From a virus: a DNA stretch of 64,000 nt. Positions 7,590 to 15,796 of this stretch are shown here, piece after piece. How positions within the stretch are numbered: position 1 is the stretch's first letter; every line of letters starts with the position of its first letter. The stretch is taken from positions 18,017 to 82,016 of IMG/VR virus record IMGVR_UViG_3300048507_000465; one strand, written 5' to 3'. Made by a program: the position numbers and the translations under genes. The notes under the pieces were generated by a model, which saw only the letters and a program-made list of their open reading frames with translations, made no database searches and had not been told where the DNA came from.

Positions 7590-8219
7590 ATGAAATTCAT
7601 AAAATCAATTAACGAATTAAACGAAGCACGTCAAGCCCCTGCTAAAAAACTATTTAAGATGGTAGTTAAAGGTAGCACTTCTGAAATTGAAGGTCAAAAG
7701 ATCTCTAAGGAAATGGCTCAAGCTGCATTAGACTGGTTTGATAGATCTACTTATGCTAGAAAATACGAAAAGCAGGTTAAGACTGCTGGTATGGGAGCTG
7801 TTGCTCCACTAATCTTTGGTGACTATTGGGGTATTAAGAAAACTATTCCTTCTAAACTTAAAGCAGAATTTAAAGAGCTACAACAAGTATATAAAAGAGA
7901 AATGGCAGCTGAGTCAATTTTAACTGAGTCAGATGCAACTCCTACAATGTTATTAGCTCAAGAGATTGAAGGTGCTGAATACCACATGGCTTTCTCAGAC
8001 GGTGGTATTGGTGTAGATGCTAGATCGACTAAGAAGACTTGGGAAGATGGAGTACCGGTACTTAAGTATATTGCAAGAGCACCTAAGAAATCAGTAGAAA
8101 TACCAAAGGGTAAATTTGAAGTAGTTATCGATGATAAATACGGATGGTACTACTGGGAGAACAAGGGTATCTGGTATGGAATGGAACAAGATGGAGAAGC
8201 ACCTCCATTTGAGTATTAA
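7590..8219 (+). CDS. Candidate internal head protein, unknown fold
   Basis: I place the start at the ATG at 7590, 7 nt after the upstream stop, because the product then begins MKFIKSINELNEARQ, the shared head-targeting motif with a candidate site after LNE. An upstream ATG at 7566 would add eight residues and overlap the previous gene. The 209-residue product has a central AESILTES segment (about residues 109-116), similar to the ESVNE linkers of neighbouring proteins, that splits it into two halves. The C-terminal half is rich in aromatics (YGWYYWENKGIWYG). The fold is not recognised. Confidence 0.7.
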   Translation: MKFIKSINELNEARQAPAKKLFKMVVKGSTSEIEGQKISKEMAQAALDWFDRSTYARKYEKQVKTAGMGAVAPLIFGDYWGIKKTIPSKLKAEFKELQQVYKREMAAESILTESDATPTMLLAQEIEGAEYHMAFSDGGIGVDARSTKKTWEDGVPVLKYIARAPKKSVEIPKGKFEVVIDDKYGWYYWENKGIWYGMEQDGEAPPFEY

Positions 8220-8236
8220 AAAAAAGAACCACTATT

Positions 8237-8302
8237 ATGAATTGCGAATGTCAAGTATGTAAGTGTGGAACGTCATGTAATTGCTCTTGTTGCGATTGCT
8301 AA
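8237..8302 (+). CDS. Cys-rich metallothionein-like micropeptide (21 aa)
   Basis: A 21-codon ORF encodes a peptide with nine cysteines at positions 3, 5, 8, 10, 14, 16, 18, 19 and 21. The pattern is CxCxxCxC, then CGTSC, then CxCxCCxC. This is the C-x-C and C-C arrangement of metallothioneins, which bind Zn, Cu or Cd through thiolate clusters. It fills most of the 153-nt gap between the head protein and the dCMP deaminase and lies before a hairpin at 8330. There is no Shine-Dalgarno sequence, as is usual here. The peptide is too short for standard gene finders. Chance is unlikely given the regular Cys spacing, but expression is unproven. Confidence 0.5.
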   Translation: MNCECQVCKCGTSCNCSCCDC

Positions 8303-8329
8303 GCAGGCACACATTTTAATAAACTTTTT

Positions 8330-8370
8330 AAAGAGTCTGTGTATAACAATAGTAACATAGACTCTTTTTT
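8330..8370 (+). terminator. Terminator-like hairpin abutting the dCMP deaminase start
   Basis: A 13-bp stem with one G-T pair (8330-8342 with 8355-8367; AAAGAGTCTGTGT and ACATAGACTCTTT) and a 12-nt loop is followed by a T run to 8370. The deaminase ATG lies only 2 nt after the T run. It may terminate the upstream late run, or act as a leader hairpin limiting translation of the deaminase. Confidence 0.75.
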
Positions 8371-8372
8371 AT

Positions 8373-8879
8373 ATGCCTAGAATACCAGTAGACTTAATTT
8401 ATATGCAGATGGCTTATCAGATAGCCAAGCTATCCTATGCTAAACGTAGACGCGTTGGTTGTATTATCGTGAAAGATACACAAGTAATATCAACTGGATA
8501 TAACGGTACGCCACATGGCTTTGAAAATGATTGTGAAGAAGTACAGGTAAGAGAGATAGAGAATGTTAATCATAAAAAAGTCTTAGAAGAAAAGGGCTAT
8601 GAATGTGAAGACTCATGTTGTTCTAAAGAGGTAACTAAAAGAGAAGTCTTACATGCAGAATCAAATGCATTAGCGAAAGTAAGCAAATCAACACTATCTT
8701 CAGAAGGCGCAGATATGTATGTTACAACTTGCCCATGTTTTGATTGCGCAAAATTAATTATTCAAGCAGGTATTGCAAGAGTATTCTATTCAGAAGACTA
8801 TAGAGATATGGGAGGAGTAGAACTACTAGAACGTGCAGGTATTGAAGTAAAAGCAGTTATATGTTGGAACGCGGAATAG
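8373..8879 (+). CDS. cd: dCMP deaminase (deoxycytidylate deaminase)
   Basis: The protein has 168 residues with the zinc-dependent cytidine/deoxycytidylate deaminase signature: HAE at 94-96 (ligand His94, catalytic Glu96) and PCFDC at 121-125 (ligands Cys122 and Cys125). The N-terminal RRRVGCIIVKD and TGYNGTPHG are typical of dCMP deaminases such as T4 Cd. An insertion at about 54-88 holds four extra Cys and a His, which may form the second zinc site known from T4-type enzymes. The enzyme makes dUMP from dCMP for dTTP synthesis. Its stop overlaps the helicase start by 19 nt, indicating coupling. The start codon lies 2 nt after a terminator-like hairpin. Confidence 0.95.
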   Translation: MPRIPVDLIYMQMAYQIAKLSYAKRRRVGCIIVKDTQVISTGYNGTPHGFENDCEEVQVREIENVNHKKVLEEKGYECEDSCCSKEVTKREVLHAESNALAKVSKSTLSSEGADMYVTTCPCFDCAKLIIQAGIARVFYSEDYRDMGGVELLERAGIEVKAVICWNAE

Positions 8880-10594
8880 CCGAAATCATAAATGAGGCAC
8901 TAGTCACAAATGTATTTGGCAAAGACTTTAAATTTAGAGAGGGTCAAAGAGAGGCTATTGAAGCTATTTGTAATCACTATCTCCAAGATCCAGAAGGGAC
9001 TATTATCTTAGATGCCCCAACTGGAAGTGGTAAATCACTAATTGCTATGTGGTCCGCACACGTCTTAAAAGAACTTGGTAAAAGAGGTTATTTAGTAACC
9101 TCTGATCTAATGCTACAAGATCAGTATGAAGAAGACTTTAAAAGGCTAAAACTTAATTGGCCCAGTATAAGAGGAGTAGACAACTATAATTGTAATGTAA
9201 ACGATCTGCCATTCTCACTTGCTGATTGTAAGATGAAAGGTATTGGGTATGAAGCTGCTGAGAAACTTCCATGCTGGAATAACTGTGGGTATCTTCAGGG
9301 CAGAAAGCGCGCGAAGGAGCTACCTGTAGCTCTCTTCAACTATTCATATTATCTAATACAAAGGAATTATGTAGAGGATAAGATGCAAGAACAAGACAGA
9401 GAGATACCATTTCCTATAAGAGACTTTGTATTCTTTGATGAAGCACATAAGGTAGACAGTATAGTACAATCACACTTTAGTCCTAGAATAGACAGAACAA
9501 CTACAAAGATATTTAAAGAGGTAAACAAGTTTGTACAGAAGCAGGCCATTAGTGCTGCCTGGGTATCTGAGAACAGAATAGAAGATATAGTCGACCGCTT
9601 AATGCGGGAAGACGATCACCAAGAGTTGATGAGGCACATCAGCGAGTTCAGAGGTATTGCCGTGGTTTACCGCAAGGTCAGATCGGCGGCCCTAAAACAA
9701 AGTAAGTCAAGGTTTAAAGGGGGAGATGTCCCTAAGGATTGGCAGACTTTTTTTGGACGAATGGATAGACTTAAAGATATATGGTGTAAGTTTGATGACT
9801 ATTATGATATAATTAAAGAACTTGGTATGGACGCGATTGTTATTGATCGTAAAGAAACTGAAACTAAATTCTTATGTTTGGAAGAGGCAATGATGATTGA
9901 TAAATTCTTACAAAAGAAAAGTGGCTTTAAAGTCTTTATGTCAGCGACTCTAGGGGATATTAGATCATTTGCAAAACATACTAGTATGGGAGCTGCAAAG
10001 GTTATTAGGATGAACAATAATTTTGATTACAAAAAATCCCCCGTGGTTTTCGTCAATAGGCACAAATTGTCTTTTAGAGAACGCGAACAAAATCTCCCCA
10101 AGGTCATAAAGGTTCTTGACAAGATCTTGGAGAAGCACAAAGGACAAAGTGGAATTATTCACGCCGGTTCCTATCAGTTCATGAATGAAATAAATGCTCA
10201 GTCTAAACATAGTTTTAATTTCATAACCTATGATGTAGCCAAGGAGAGGCAAGGTGCAATTAGAAATTTTAACGAACAAGATGGTAAAATACTTGTAGGT
10301 CCTTCTCTGTTAGAAGGTTTAGACCTGAAAGATGACAAGTCCAGATTTCAGATCTTCTTTAAAGTACCATATCCATCATTGGGAGATCCACTCGTAAAGG
10401 CTAAAATGTCTGCATTCCCAGGATGGTATGATTGGAAAACAGGAATTGCAATACAACAAGGTGCAGGAAGATCGATTAGATCTAAAGACGATTGGGCAAT
10501 AACATATATTTTAGACGCATGTTTTAGAAGTTTATCTAATAAAAAAGATTTCTTTCCACCGTCGTTTGAAGAAAGAATAAAAACAATTTACTAA
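8861..10594 (+). CDS. DinG/XPD-like superfamily 2 DNA helicase with Fe-S cysteines
   Basis: The 577-residue protein has Walker A APTGSGKS at 52-59 and the DEAH box FFDEAHKVD with DEAH at 193-196. Motif III is MSATLGD. Later motifs include GPSLLEGLDLKDD and motif VI QGAGRSIRS. Between Walker A and DEAH lie four cysteines (111, 123, 138, 142) at the place where XPD and DinG carry their 4Fe-4S cluster. It is therefore probably an iron-sulfur 5'-3' helicase for repair or R-loop/D-loop resolution. It overlaps the dCMP deaminase gene by 19 nt. It is distinct from the UvsW-type helicase at 55432. Confidence 0.88.
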   Translation: MLERGIAEIINEALVTNVFGKDFKFREGQREAIEAICNHYLQDPEGTIILDAPTGSGKSLIAMWSAHVLKELGKRGYLVTSDLMLQDQYEEDFKRLKLNWPSIRGVDNYNCNVNDLPFSLADCKMKGIGYEAAEKLPCWNNCGYLQGRKRAKELPVALFNYSYYLIQRNYVEDKMQEQDREIPFPIRDFVFFDEAHKVDSIVQSHFSPRIDRTTTKIFKEVNKFVQKQAISAAWVSENRIEDIVDRLMREDDHQELMRHISEFRGIAVVYRKVRSAALKQSKSRFKGGDVPKDWQTFFGRMDRLKDIWCKFDDYYDIIKELGMDAIVIDRKETETKFLCLEEAMMIDKFLQKKSGFKVFMSATLGDIRSFAKHTSMGAAKVIRMNNNFDYKKSPVVFVNRHKLSFREREQNLPKVIKVLDKILEKHKGQSGIIHAGSYQFMNEINAQSKHSFNFITYDVAKERQGAIRNFNEQDGKILVGPSLLEGLDLKDDKSRFQIFFKVPYPSLGDPLVKAKMSAFPGWYDWKTGIAIQQGAGRSIRSKDDWAITYILDACFRSLSNKKDFFPPSFEERIKTIY

Positions 10595-10611
10595 TTTTAA
10601 ATATAATAAAT

Positions 10612-10839
10612 ATGGGATTTAATAAATTACATATTCCAGATCTGGATTACTTAAAAGAATCTTTAAAATCAAAAGGTAACGATGAGTTTGTAGATTTTTG
10701 GAAAAGAAGATATATTAAGGCTGACGCTATTATAGGTCCGCCGGATTCACATGATTTTATTAAACAAATTCTAGATCGTGAGTATAATTATAGAACAACT
10801 GGTCAAACTAGTATTGACTTTGATAAAGTTGATGAATAA
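10612..10839 (+). CDS. Small protein of unknown function
   Basis: The product has 75 residues, begins MGFNKLHIPDLDYLKESL, is charged, and is predicted to be mainly helical. It opens the tail/baseplate run after a 17-nt gap holding an AAATATAATAA sequence loosely like the late element. No family is recognised. Position before several other small proteins and the baseplate genes suggests a morphogenesis accessory role. Confidence 0.6.
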   Translation: MGFNKLHIPDLDYLKESLKSKGNDEFVDFWKRRYIKADAIIGPPDSHDFIKQILDREYNYRTTGQTSIDFDKVDE

Positions 10840-10849
10840 AAATAAAAAT

Positions 10850-11470
10850 ATGGCAACAACAGAAACTAAACCAAAAATTTATGTTTGGTACAAAACTGAG
10901 AGAGCAGGTGATACTGTAACAGTAAAACAAACTGATGGAGACTTTACAATATTTACAGATGGTACAAGATGTAGAACTTCTTTAATTAATGAAATGTTGA
11001 TAGAGGCTAAAAGTGAAGCCAATGCACTGGATTTAGCACAACCCTTTCTTTCTTTTAATAAAGACAGTGGGCCAGGAGGTCCCAAAGAAACTAAGGCTAT
11101 TCAAGAAATTGAAGAGGTAAATCCTTCTAAAGATACTCAACCTACTGCAGAAGTAAATGTAATGTTAGAGATGTTAAAGAAGATTAGTGCTAAAAATACT
11201 ATTACTATGCCACTTGAATTAAATATACCATCTAATGAAGTATATGATTTGTTTAAAGATCAGATGGATATTACAAAAGCAGATTTAAATGAGCAGATTT
11301 TGGCGCTTATATTAAGCCAGATAAATAATTTACAAGAACAATTAAAGCCTCAAGCTGAGGAATTTATTAAAAACTACTATAATGGCAAAACAAACAGAAA
11401 AAACACTAACAGCAGAAGAAACTCAACAAATAGCGGAGGCGACGCAAGCGCCCCAGACATCACCTACTAG
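10850..11470 (+). CDS. Unknown protein, possible tail-assembly factor
   Basis: I choose the ATG at 10850 (MATTETKPKIYVWYKT), which follows the upstream stop by 10 nt and has the A-rich AAAATAAAAAT leader typical of this genome. An earlier ATG at 10778 would lie inside the previous gene. The 206-residue product has a beta-rich N-terminus, a low-complexity middle (about 70-100), a segment TITMPLELNIPSNEVYDLF and a helical region. Its low-complexity Asn/Ser tail is encoded in the overlap with the next gene. The 89-nt overlap in the +1 frame is reminiscent of frameshift-linked tail chaperone pairs, but no slippery site is obvious. Confidence 0.6.
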   Translation: MATTETKPKIYVWYKTERAGDTVTVKQTDGDFTIFTDGTRCRTSLINEMLIEAKSEANALDLAQPFLSFNKDSGPGGPKETKAIQEIEEVNPSKDTQPTAEVNVMLEMLKKISAKNTITMPLELNIPSNEVYDLFKDQMDITKADLNEQILALILSQINNLQEQLKPQAEEFIKNYYNGKTNRKNTNSRRNSTNSGGDASAPDITY

Positions 11471-11837
11471 TATGAATAGACGTCAAAGACGTTATATGCT
11501 AAAACAACAAGGTGTATTAAAGTATTTAAGTAAGTTAAACTTCTTAGGAGAGGTTAGGTCTAATTTTAGAAATAATAATATAGAAAATGGTAGAAAATTA
11601 CATCAACAGAATATTGATGCTAACGAAAAAATAAATCATACTATATTAGAAAATAAATTAGAGTCTTTAAAAGCTTCGTGGATAGAAATAGGCTATAATA
11701 AAAGTGAAATAAATAAATTAGAAGAAGCATGGTCTTTATCTGCTATTAAAGATAAATCTTCTAGAAAAGAAGATAAAAAAACTATTAAAAAATTACAGAA
11801 AGAAGTGAGAGAATCATTTCAATCTAGAAAAAAGTAA
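11382..11837 (+). CDS. Unknown basic helical protein; start uncertain
   Basis: The 151-residue frame opens at an ATG inside the previous gene (89-nt overlap). A second in-frame ATG at 11472, just 1 nt past the upstream stop, gives a 121-residue protein beginning MNRRQRRYMLKQQG. The first 30 residues of the long form are Thr/Gln/Ala/Glu-rich and disordered-looking. The rest is a charged helical protein with a Lys-rich tail. No family is recognised. The long form has the typical AACTACTATAATGGC context, so both starts remain possible. Confidence 0.55.
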   Translation: MAKQTEKTLTAEETQQIAEATQAPQTSPTSMNRRQRRYMLKQQGVLKYLSKLNFLGEVRSNFRNNNIENGRKLHQQNIDANEKINHTILENKLESLKASWIEIGYNKSEINKLEEAWSLSAIKDKSSRKEDKKTIKKLQKEVRESFQSRKK

Positions 11838-11842
11838 ACTAT

Positions 11843-12166
11843 ATGATTACTATTAGTATAGAACCTGCGGATAACGGTGTGGTTAAATATTTAATTGACG
11901 ATAATGTTAATGGAGGTGGGGAAGAATATACATCAAGGGTTGTTTATGACTTTGATGGCTATTTAGGAAGAGCTCAACAGGTTAAGTTTTTAAAAGACTT
12001 AGTGTTGGATTTAGGCTTAAGTACTGGTAGTGATATTGATCGTGAACAATTGCAGATCAAAACAGACTGGGGTTTAAAATTTATCCCAGATGAAAACCAA
12101 ATAAAAACAAGAATCAATCAACTGCAAAAAGAAATAAAAAGGCTTGATTCTTTAATAAAGAAATGA
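11843..12166 (+). CDS. Small protein of unknown function
   Basis: The 107-residue product has a beta-rich N-terminal two-thirds (MITISIEPADNGVVKYLIDD) and a C-terminal amphipathic helix (IKTRINQLQKEIKRLDSLIK). It begins 5 nt after the previous gene and its stop overlaps the next start by 4 nt. The family is not recognised. Location among small genes before the baseplate module suggests a tail or baseplate assembly role. Confidence 0.6.
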   Translation: MITISIEPADNGVVKYLIDDNVNGGGEEYTSRVVYDFDGYLGRAQQVKFLKDLVLDLGLSTGSDIDREQLQIKTDWGLKFIPDENQIKTRINQLQKEIKRLDSLIKK

Positions 12167-12570
12167 AACTACACGTAGAAGGTGTATGGTGTAAAACTAG
12201 AACTGAGTTTGAAAAATTAGCAAAGTCTGGTGAATACGATTTAACAGTCTCTTATTTTGACATATTTAATAGATTGATAAAATCAGATCCTTATAGTAAG
12301 GAGCCATCAGATATTATAGTATCTCTTTATATTAGAAAGTTAATTCAGAAATTAATTAATGATTCTATTGAAAAAGAAAAAGAAGGAGCTAAAATGCTTT
12401 ATATGTTTAAAAACCTAGATACTACAGCTGTTCTAGGATTTAAAGGGTTTGTTAATGATTTAACTGAAACCCCATGTGATTTAGATCTAGTTATTGTTAA
12501 TAGATGCGATTATCCTAAAAAAGGAGTATTAAGCAAATTTGACAATGTTAGATTTATAGACAATGATTAA
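12163..12570 (+). CDS. Unknown protein of the tail/baseplate block
   Basis: The 135-residue product starts MKLHVEGVWCKTRTEFEKL and has mixed alpha/beta composition. It overlaps both neighbours (4 nt upstream, 8 nt downstream), consistent with a translationally coupled assembly operon. No known domain is visible. Confidence 0.6.
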   Translation: MKLHVEGVWCKTRTEFEKLAKSGEYDLTVSYFDIFNRLIKSDPYSKEPSDIIVSLYIRKLIQKLINDSIEKEKEGAKMLYMFKNLDTTAVLGFKGFVNDLTETPCDLDLVIVNRCDYPKKGVLSKFDNVRFIDND

Positions 12571-13156
12571 ACATAAAATATTTTCAAAAGGTGAATATAT
12601 CCAGGCTCTTATATCTACAACACAAGCGCCTAATATACTAATACCAGTTAGAGGCTTAATATATGATGTTAAGTTTGATGACGTTAACCCAAGATACCAA
12701 ATAAGAATTAAAAAGTTTTATGACCAAATAAGTTTTTTAAAAAGAAATCTATTTGGTGGTAGGTTTATTAGAGACTTTGAGGGTAAAGAAACTAGAGTTA
12801 ATCTTAAAAGAAAAGAATATAATACGGTTAAAGATCTTGAGGATAGAGTTTTTAATGGAGATAAGTGGAAGCAATATCTTATTTGTGTAGACTCTGTATT
12901 TTGCGTAAAGACTAAAGCTGAACAAGGTGTATTATTTAATAAAATACAGGATTTTCAGGTAGAAATGGGTATTAAAGATCTTTTTAATCTAACAAATAGG
13001 TCTGTGTATAGTGGTCAATATAATTTTCATACTAAAGGAGAATACTTAAAGTCATTACAAAAATTTTTAGGAGATAGATATATTAACGACGAATGGGCTG
13101 ATGACGTGTTATATAGACCTAATCATAATGAGTTAGACCGCGGAGAGTGGATTTAA
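12563..13156 (+). CDS. Unknown protein of the tail/baseplate block
   Basis: The 197-residue product is rich in Lys, Arg and aromatics, with segments IPVRGLIYDVKFDDVNPRYQ and FLKRNLFGGRFIRDFEGKET that suggest a beta-rich structural or chaperone protein. It overlaps the preceding gene by 8 nt and ends the small-gene cluster. A 54-nt gap with a GATATATATAAA element precedes the next gene. No family is recognised. Confidence 0.6.
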   Translation: MIKHKIFSKGEYIQALISTTQAPNILIPVRGLIYDVKFDDVNPRYQIRIKKFYDQISFLKRNLFGGRFIRDFEGKETRVNLKRKEYNTVKDLEDRVFNGDKWKQYLICVDSVFCVKTKAEQGVLFNKIQDFQVEMGIKDLFNLTNRSVYSGQYNFHTKGEYLKSLQKFLGDRYINDEWADDVLYRPNHNELDRGEWI

Positions 13157-13180
13157 CATATTAGTGTATTATATTTCACG

Positions 13181-13192
13181 GATATATATAAA
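13181..13192 (+). promoter_or_regulatory. Late-promoter-like element GATATATATAAA
   Basis: A variant of the GATATATAATA element in the 54-nt gap before the 583-residue baseplate gene ends 18 nt before its ATG. It marks a break in an otherwise coupled run. Confidence 0.4.
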
Positions 13193-13210
13193 AAATAAAA
13201 AAGATACTAC

Positions 13211-14962
13211 ATGCCCTTTTTATTACAAAATGAATATGATGTTACAAATCCGATAACAGGTGTTTCAAATCATGTATATGAATACTTAGATGTTGATACC
13301 AGAGCTGTCGTTAAAACTACAGAAAAAAAGACTGATGTAGTTGAAGAAGATCCTGCTGAAGCAGAGGAACCAACACCCGCAGGTACTACAACCTTTATTG
13401 AAGATGGAGAGGGTGCCGGTAGCTCAATATATGGGGATGCCGCCACAGGTTCTAGGACATATAAAATTAAAGATCCTAAAAAAGAAATAAACGCCGGAGA
13501 TGGTGTTAAATCTTTATATAATAAATGGTCTTTACACTCATATAAGAATACTGCCAAAGGAACTCAAAGAGGTAAGAATGATTATCAAAACTATAACAAA
13601 ACTGTTATGGATGGTAATGACGATAATATATTAAATCCTACTGCTAGAAGAATTGTACAATATGCTTCGGATAATGGTGGTTTAGGATATAATTATAGCT
13701 TTAGTGATTTTATACAAACAGAACACTACGGCCAAATTTCAAACGAATACTTAATTACATTAAGAAGATTTGCATATCCTATACAGGATGATATTATGAA
13801 TGTACAGGGGCTGGATAGTAAAGGCAATCCTATAGATTTAGGTCAGCCCGATTTAGCTAGGTGTGTAACCTGGATGTCGCCTGCATTAGGTAATGATATG
13901 AAAGAAATCTTAAAGTTTGGTACTGAATTTCCATGGAAAGAAGTAGAGTCGGAAATTCAAAAAGTAGCTGGTAATGCTAAAAAAAGAGGTAAGCTAGGAG
14001 AAATGATGGATGGGTCCTCATTAGGTAGAGCAGTTGAAGCAGGTCTTAATGGGTATAGTGCAGCTCAAGCTGAAACTATTAGAGATAAAGGTGCTGGTTT
14101 TGACCCAATGGGAGAAACTTACCCAAATAAAGTATTTGGTCCTTTAAATGTTATTAAGAAAGTTTTATCAAGAGAGCAAGGCTTAAACTTTAATAGTGAA
14201 TTTAACTTAACGTTTCACTATGATTTAAGAGGTTTCTTTAATACATCACCAAAGGTCGCATTCATGGATACACTGTCGAACGTTTTAGCATTGACATATA
14301 ATAATGCTCCTTTCTGGGGAGGTGCTGTTAGATATACTGGAAGTGGCTCTGTAGGTAAACCTTTTGGCGATTTTGACAAATTAAAAAACGGAGATTATGC
14401 AGGGTTTATGGGTAGTTTAGCTACTCAATTAAAATCTTCAATGGGAGCTGCATTTGATGATGTAGGTAAAGCTGCTAAAGGACTTATGAATGGTAAGGGT
14501 ATTAATGCATTAGGTGACTCTAAAATTATGGATAATATTATTGGAGGTGGACTAATGAAATTAATGAATGGTCCACAAGGTGGTGCTGTAATTAATGCAT
14601 TCTTAACTGGAGATCCAACAGGGCAATGGCATATGACTGTAGGTAATCCTATGAATCCTATTATGGTTTGTGGAAATTTAGCTTTACAATCTTCTAGTGT
14701 AGAATTTGAAGGACCTTTAGGTTATGAAGGATTCCCAAGTAAAATGAAAGTTACGGTTGCTTTAAAACCTGCAAGACCTAGGGATAAAGGTGAAATTGAA
14801 AGTATGTTTAATGCTGGTAGGGGTAGAGTTTATTTACAACCAGAAGTTGAAGGTTCAGTAGATCTAGACAAAATTATGGATGTATCTGCTTATGGAAATG
14901 CAGATAGAGGTAAACTAACTAAAGGTTTTGCAACAAAATTATCAGACTTTAACGCAGGCTAA
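13211..14962 (+). CDS. Baseplate/tail structural protein (probable)
   Basis: The protein has 583 residues. The N-terminal 100 residues are acidic and low-complexity. The middle holds FNLTFHYDLRGFFNTSPKVA and VLALTYNNAPFWGGAVRY, followed by a Gly/Ala/Met-rich stretch. A C-terminal beta domain contains GNPMNPIMVCGNLALQSSSV and GPLGYEGFPSKMKVTVALK. Similar C-terminal segments occur in myovirus baseplate proteins near the tube-baseplate junction. This match is from memory of family patterns, so the subtype is uncertain. It ends in a TAATG overlap with the gp53-like gene, supporting a shared baseplate operon. Confidence 0.6.
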   Translation: MPFLLQNEYDVTNPITGVSNHVYEYLDVDTRAVVKTTEKKTDVVEEDPAEAEEPTPAGTTTFIEDGEGAGSSIYGDAATGSRTYKIKDPKKEINAGDGVKSLYNKWSLHSYKNTAKGTQRGKNDYQNYNKTVMDGNDDNILNPTARRIVQYASDNGGLGYNYSFSDFIQTEHYGQISNEYLITLRRFAYPIQDDIMNVQGLDSKGNPIDLGQPDLARCVTWMSPALGNDMKEILKFGTEFPWKEVESEIQKVAGNAKKRGKLGEMMDGSSLGRAVEAGLNGYSAAQAETIRDKGAGFDPMGETYPNKVFGPLNVIKKVLSREQGLNFNSEFNLTFHYDLRGFFNTSPKVAFMDTLSNVLALTYNNAPFWGGAVRYTGSGSVGKPFGDFDKLKNGDYAGFMGSLATQLKSSMGAAFDDVGKAAKGLMNGKGINALGDSKIMDNIIGGGLMKLMNGPQGGAVINAFLTGDPTGQWHMTVGNPMNPIMVCGNLALQSSSVEFEGPLGYEGFPSKMKVTVALKPARPRDKGEIESMFNAGRGRVYLQPEVEGSVDLDKIMDVSAYGNADRGKLTKGFATKLSDFNAG

Positions 14963-15786
14963 TGGATTTAAGAACTATCATAAATAAAACTATAAGCGGT
15001 GTCAAGTATATTATGACACAGCCTACTATGATGTTTAGAAATAAACAAAATGTAGAAATAATAGCTACTCATATTGTAAAGGAAGACGACTTAGGAAGAC
15101 CTGATTTAATTGCCCTTGAACATTACAATGATGATAGTAAAACCGATGTTATTTTAAAATGGAACGGTATATCGGATCCGTTTTCTTTACAAGTAGGAGA
15201 TGTTTTAGAAATACCTAATGACCAAGTACCTTTCTATAAATTAGAAAGACCTATGAGGTTTGAAGATAATATTGTTAAAAACGAATTTATACAAAGTAAA
15301 CGTCTAACTAAAAAAGATCAAGCAAGGTTAGAGGCTCTTAAAAAGAAATATAATAAAGAAACCTTATTGCCACCTAATGTGATTCCTTTAGGAAAGAAGA
15401 ATTATAGATTTGACGGTGATGGGACTGTTGTTTTAGGAGCACAAGCTCAAAATGATGCTGTAGTAGATTCTATAGTTAGCGACTTGTCTAATAAACAAAA
15501 CAATATTTCTTCTGGTGTTGGCGCTGGTTCTGGTGTTGGTGCTGGTTCTGGTGTTGGTGCTAGTGGCGGAATTAGTAGCGGTGCTGGTAAGGGTCTTACA
15601 GAAACTCAACTAGATAACGCGCTGGGTTCTGGTAATGGAGGTGGTTCTGGAGCTGGTGCAGGATCTGGTTCAGGTGTTGGCGGAGGTACTGCTGATTCTA
15701 CTGGAGGTGCTGCTGGAGATGGAAGTGCACCACAATCTACTGGTAATGGTAATAATATTGCTAACGACGGAGCTCCGTGTAATTAA
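14962..15786 (+). CDS. Baseplate wedge protein, gp53-like with LysM-like fold
   Basis: Residues about 30-85 match the LysM-like core of T4 gp53 wedge proteins, with DLGRPDLIALEHYNDD, ILKWNGISDPFSLQVGDVLE and a closing IP. In T4, gp53 stabilises the wedge inner ring and joins wedges around the hub. The 274-residue protein continues through a charged helical segment to a long Gly/Ser/Ala/Val linker-like tail (about 170-270) that T4 gp53 lacks. The start overlaps the previous stop by 1 nt. The tail may be flexible or repeat-expanded and is encoded by GVGAGS repeats. Confidence 0.72.
   Translation: MDLRTIINKTISGVKYIMTQPTMMFRNKQNVEIIATHIVKEDDLGRPDLIALEHYNDDSKTDVILKWNGISDPFSLQVGDVLEIPNDQVPFYKLERPMRFEDNIVKNEFIQSKRLTKKDQARLEALKKKYNKETLLPPNVIPLGKKNYRFDGDGTVVLGAQAQNDAVVDSIVSDLSNKQNNISSGVGAGSGVGAGSGVGASGGISSGAGKGLTETQLDNALGSGNGGGSGAGAGSGSGVGGGTADSTGGAAGDGSAPQSTGNGNNIANDGAPCN
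15514..15566 (+). repeat. 18-nt tandem repeat encoding GVGAGS
   Basis: Two complete 18-nt units of GGTGTTGGYGCTGGTTCT plus a partial third encode Gly-Val-Gly-Ala-Gly-Ser in the tail of the gp53-like protein. Further imperfect Gly/Ser codon repeats continue to about 15690. Such tandem repeats can change copy number. Confidence 0.8.
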
Positions 15787-15796
15787 TAATTAAGAA

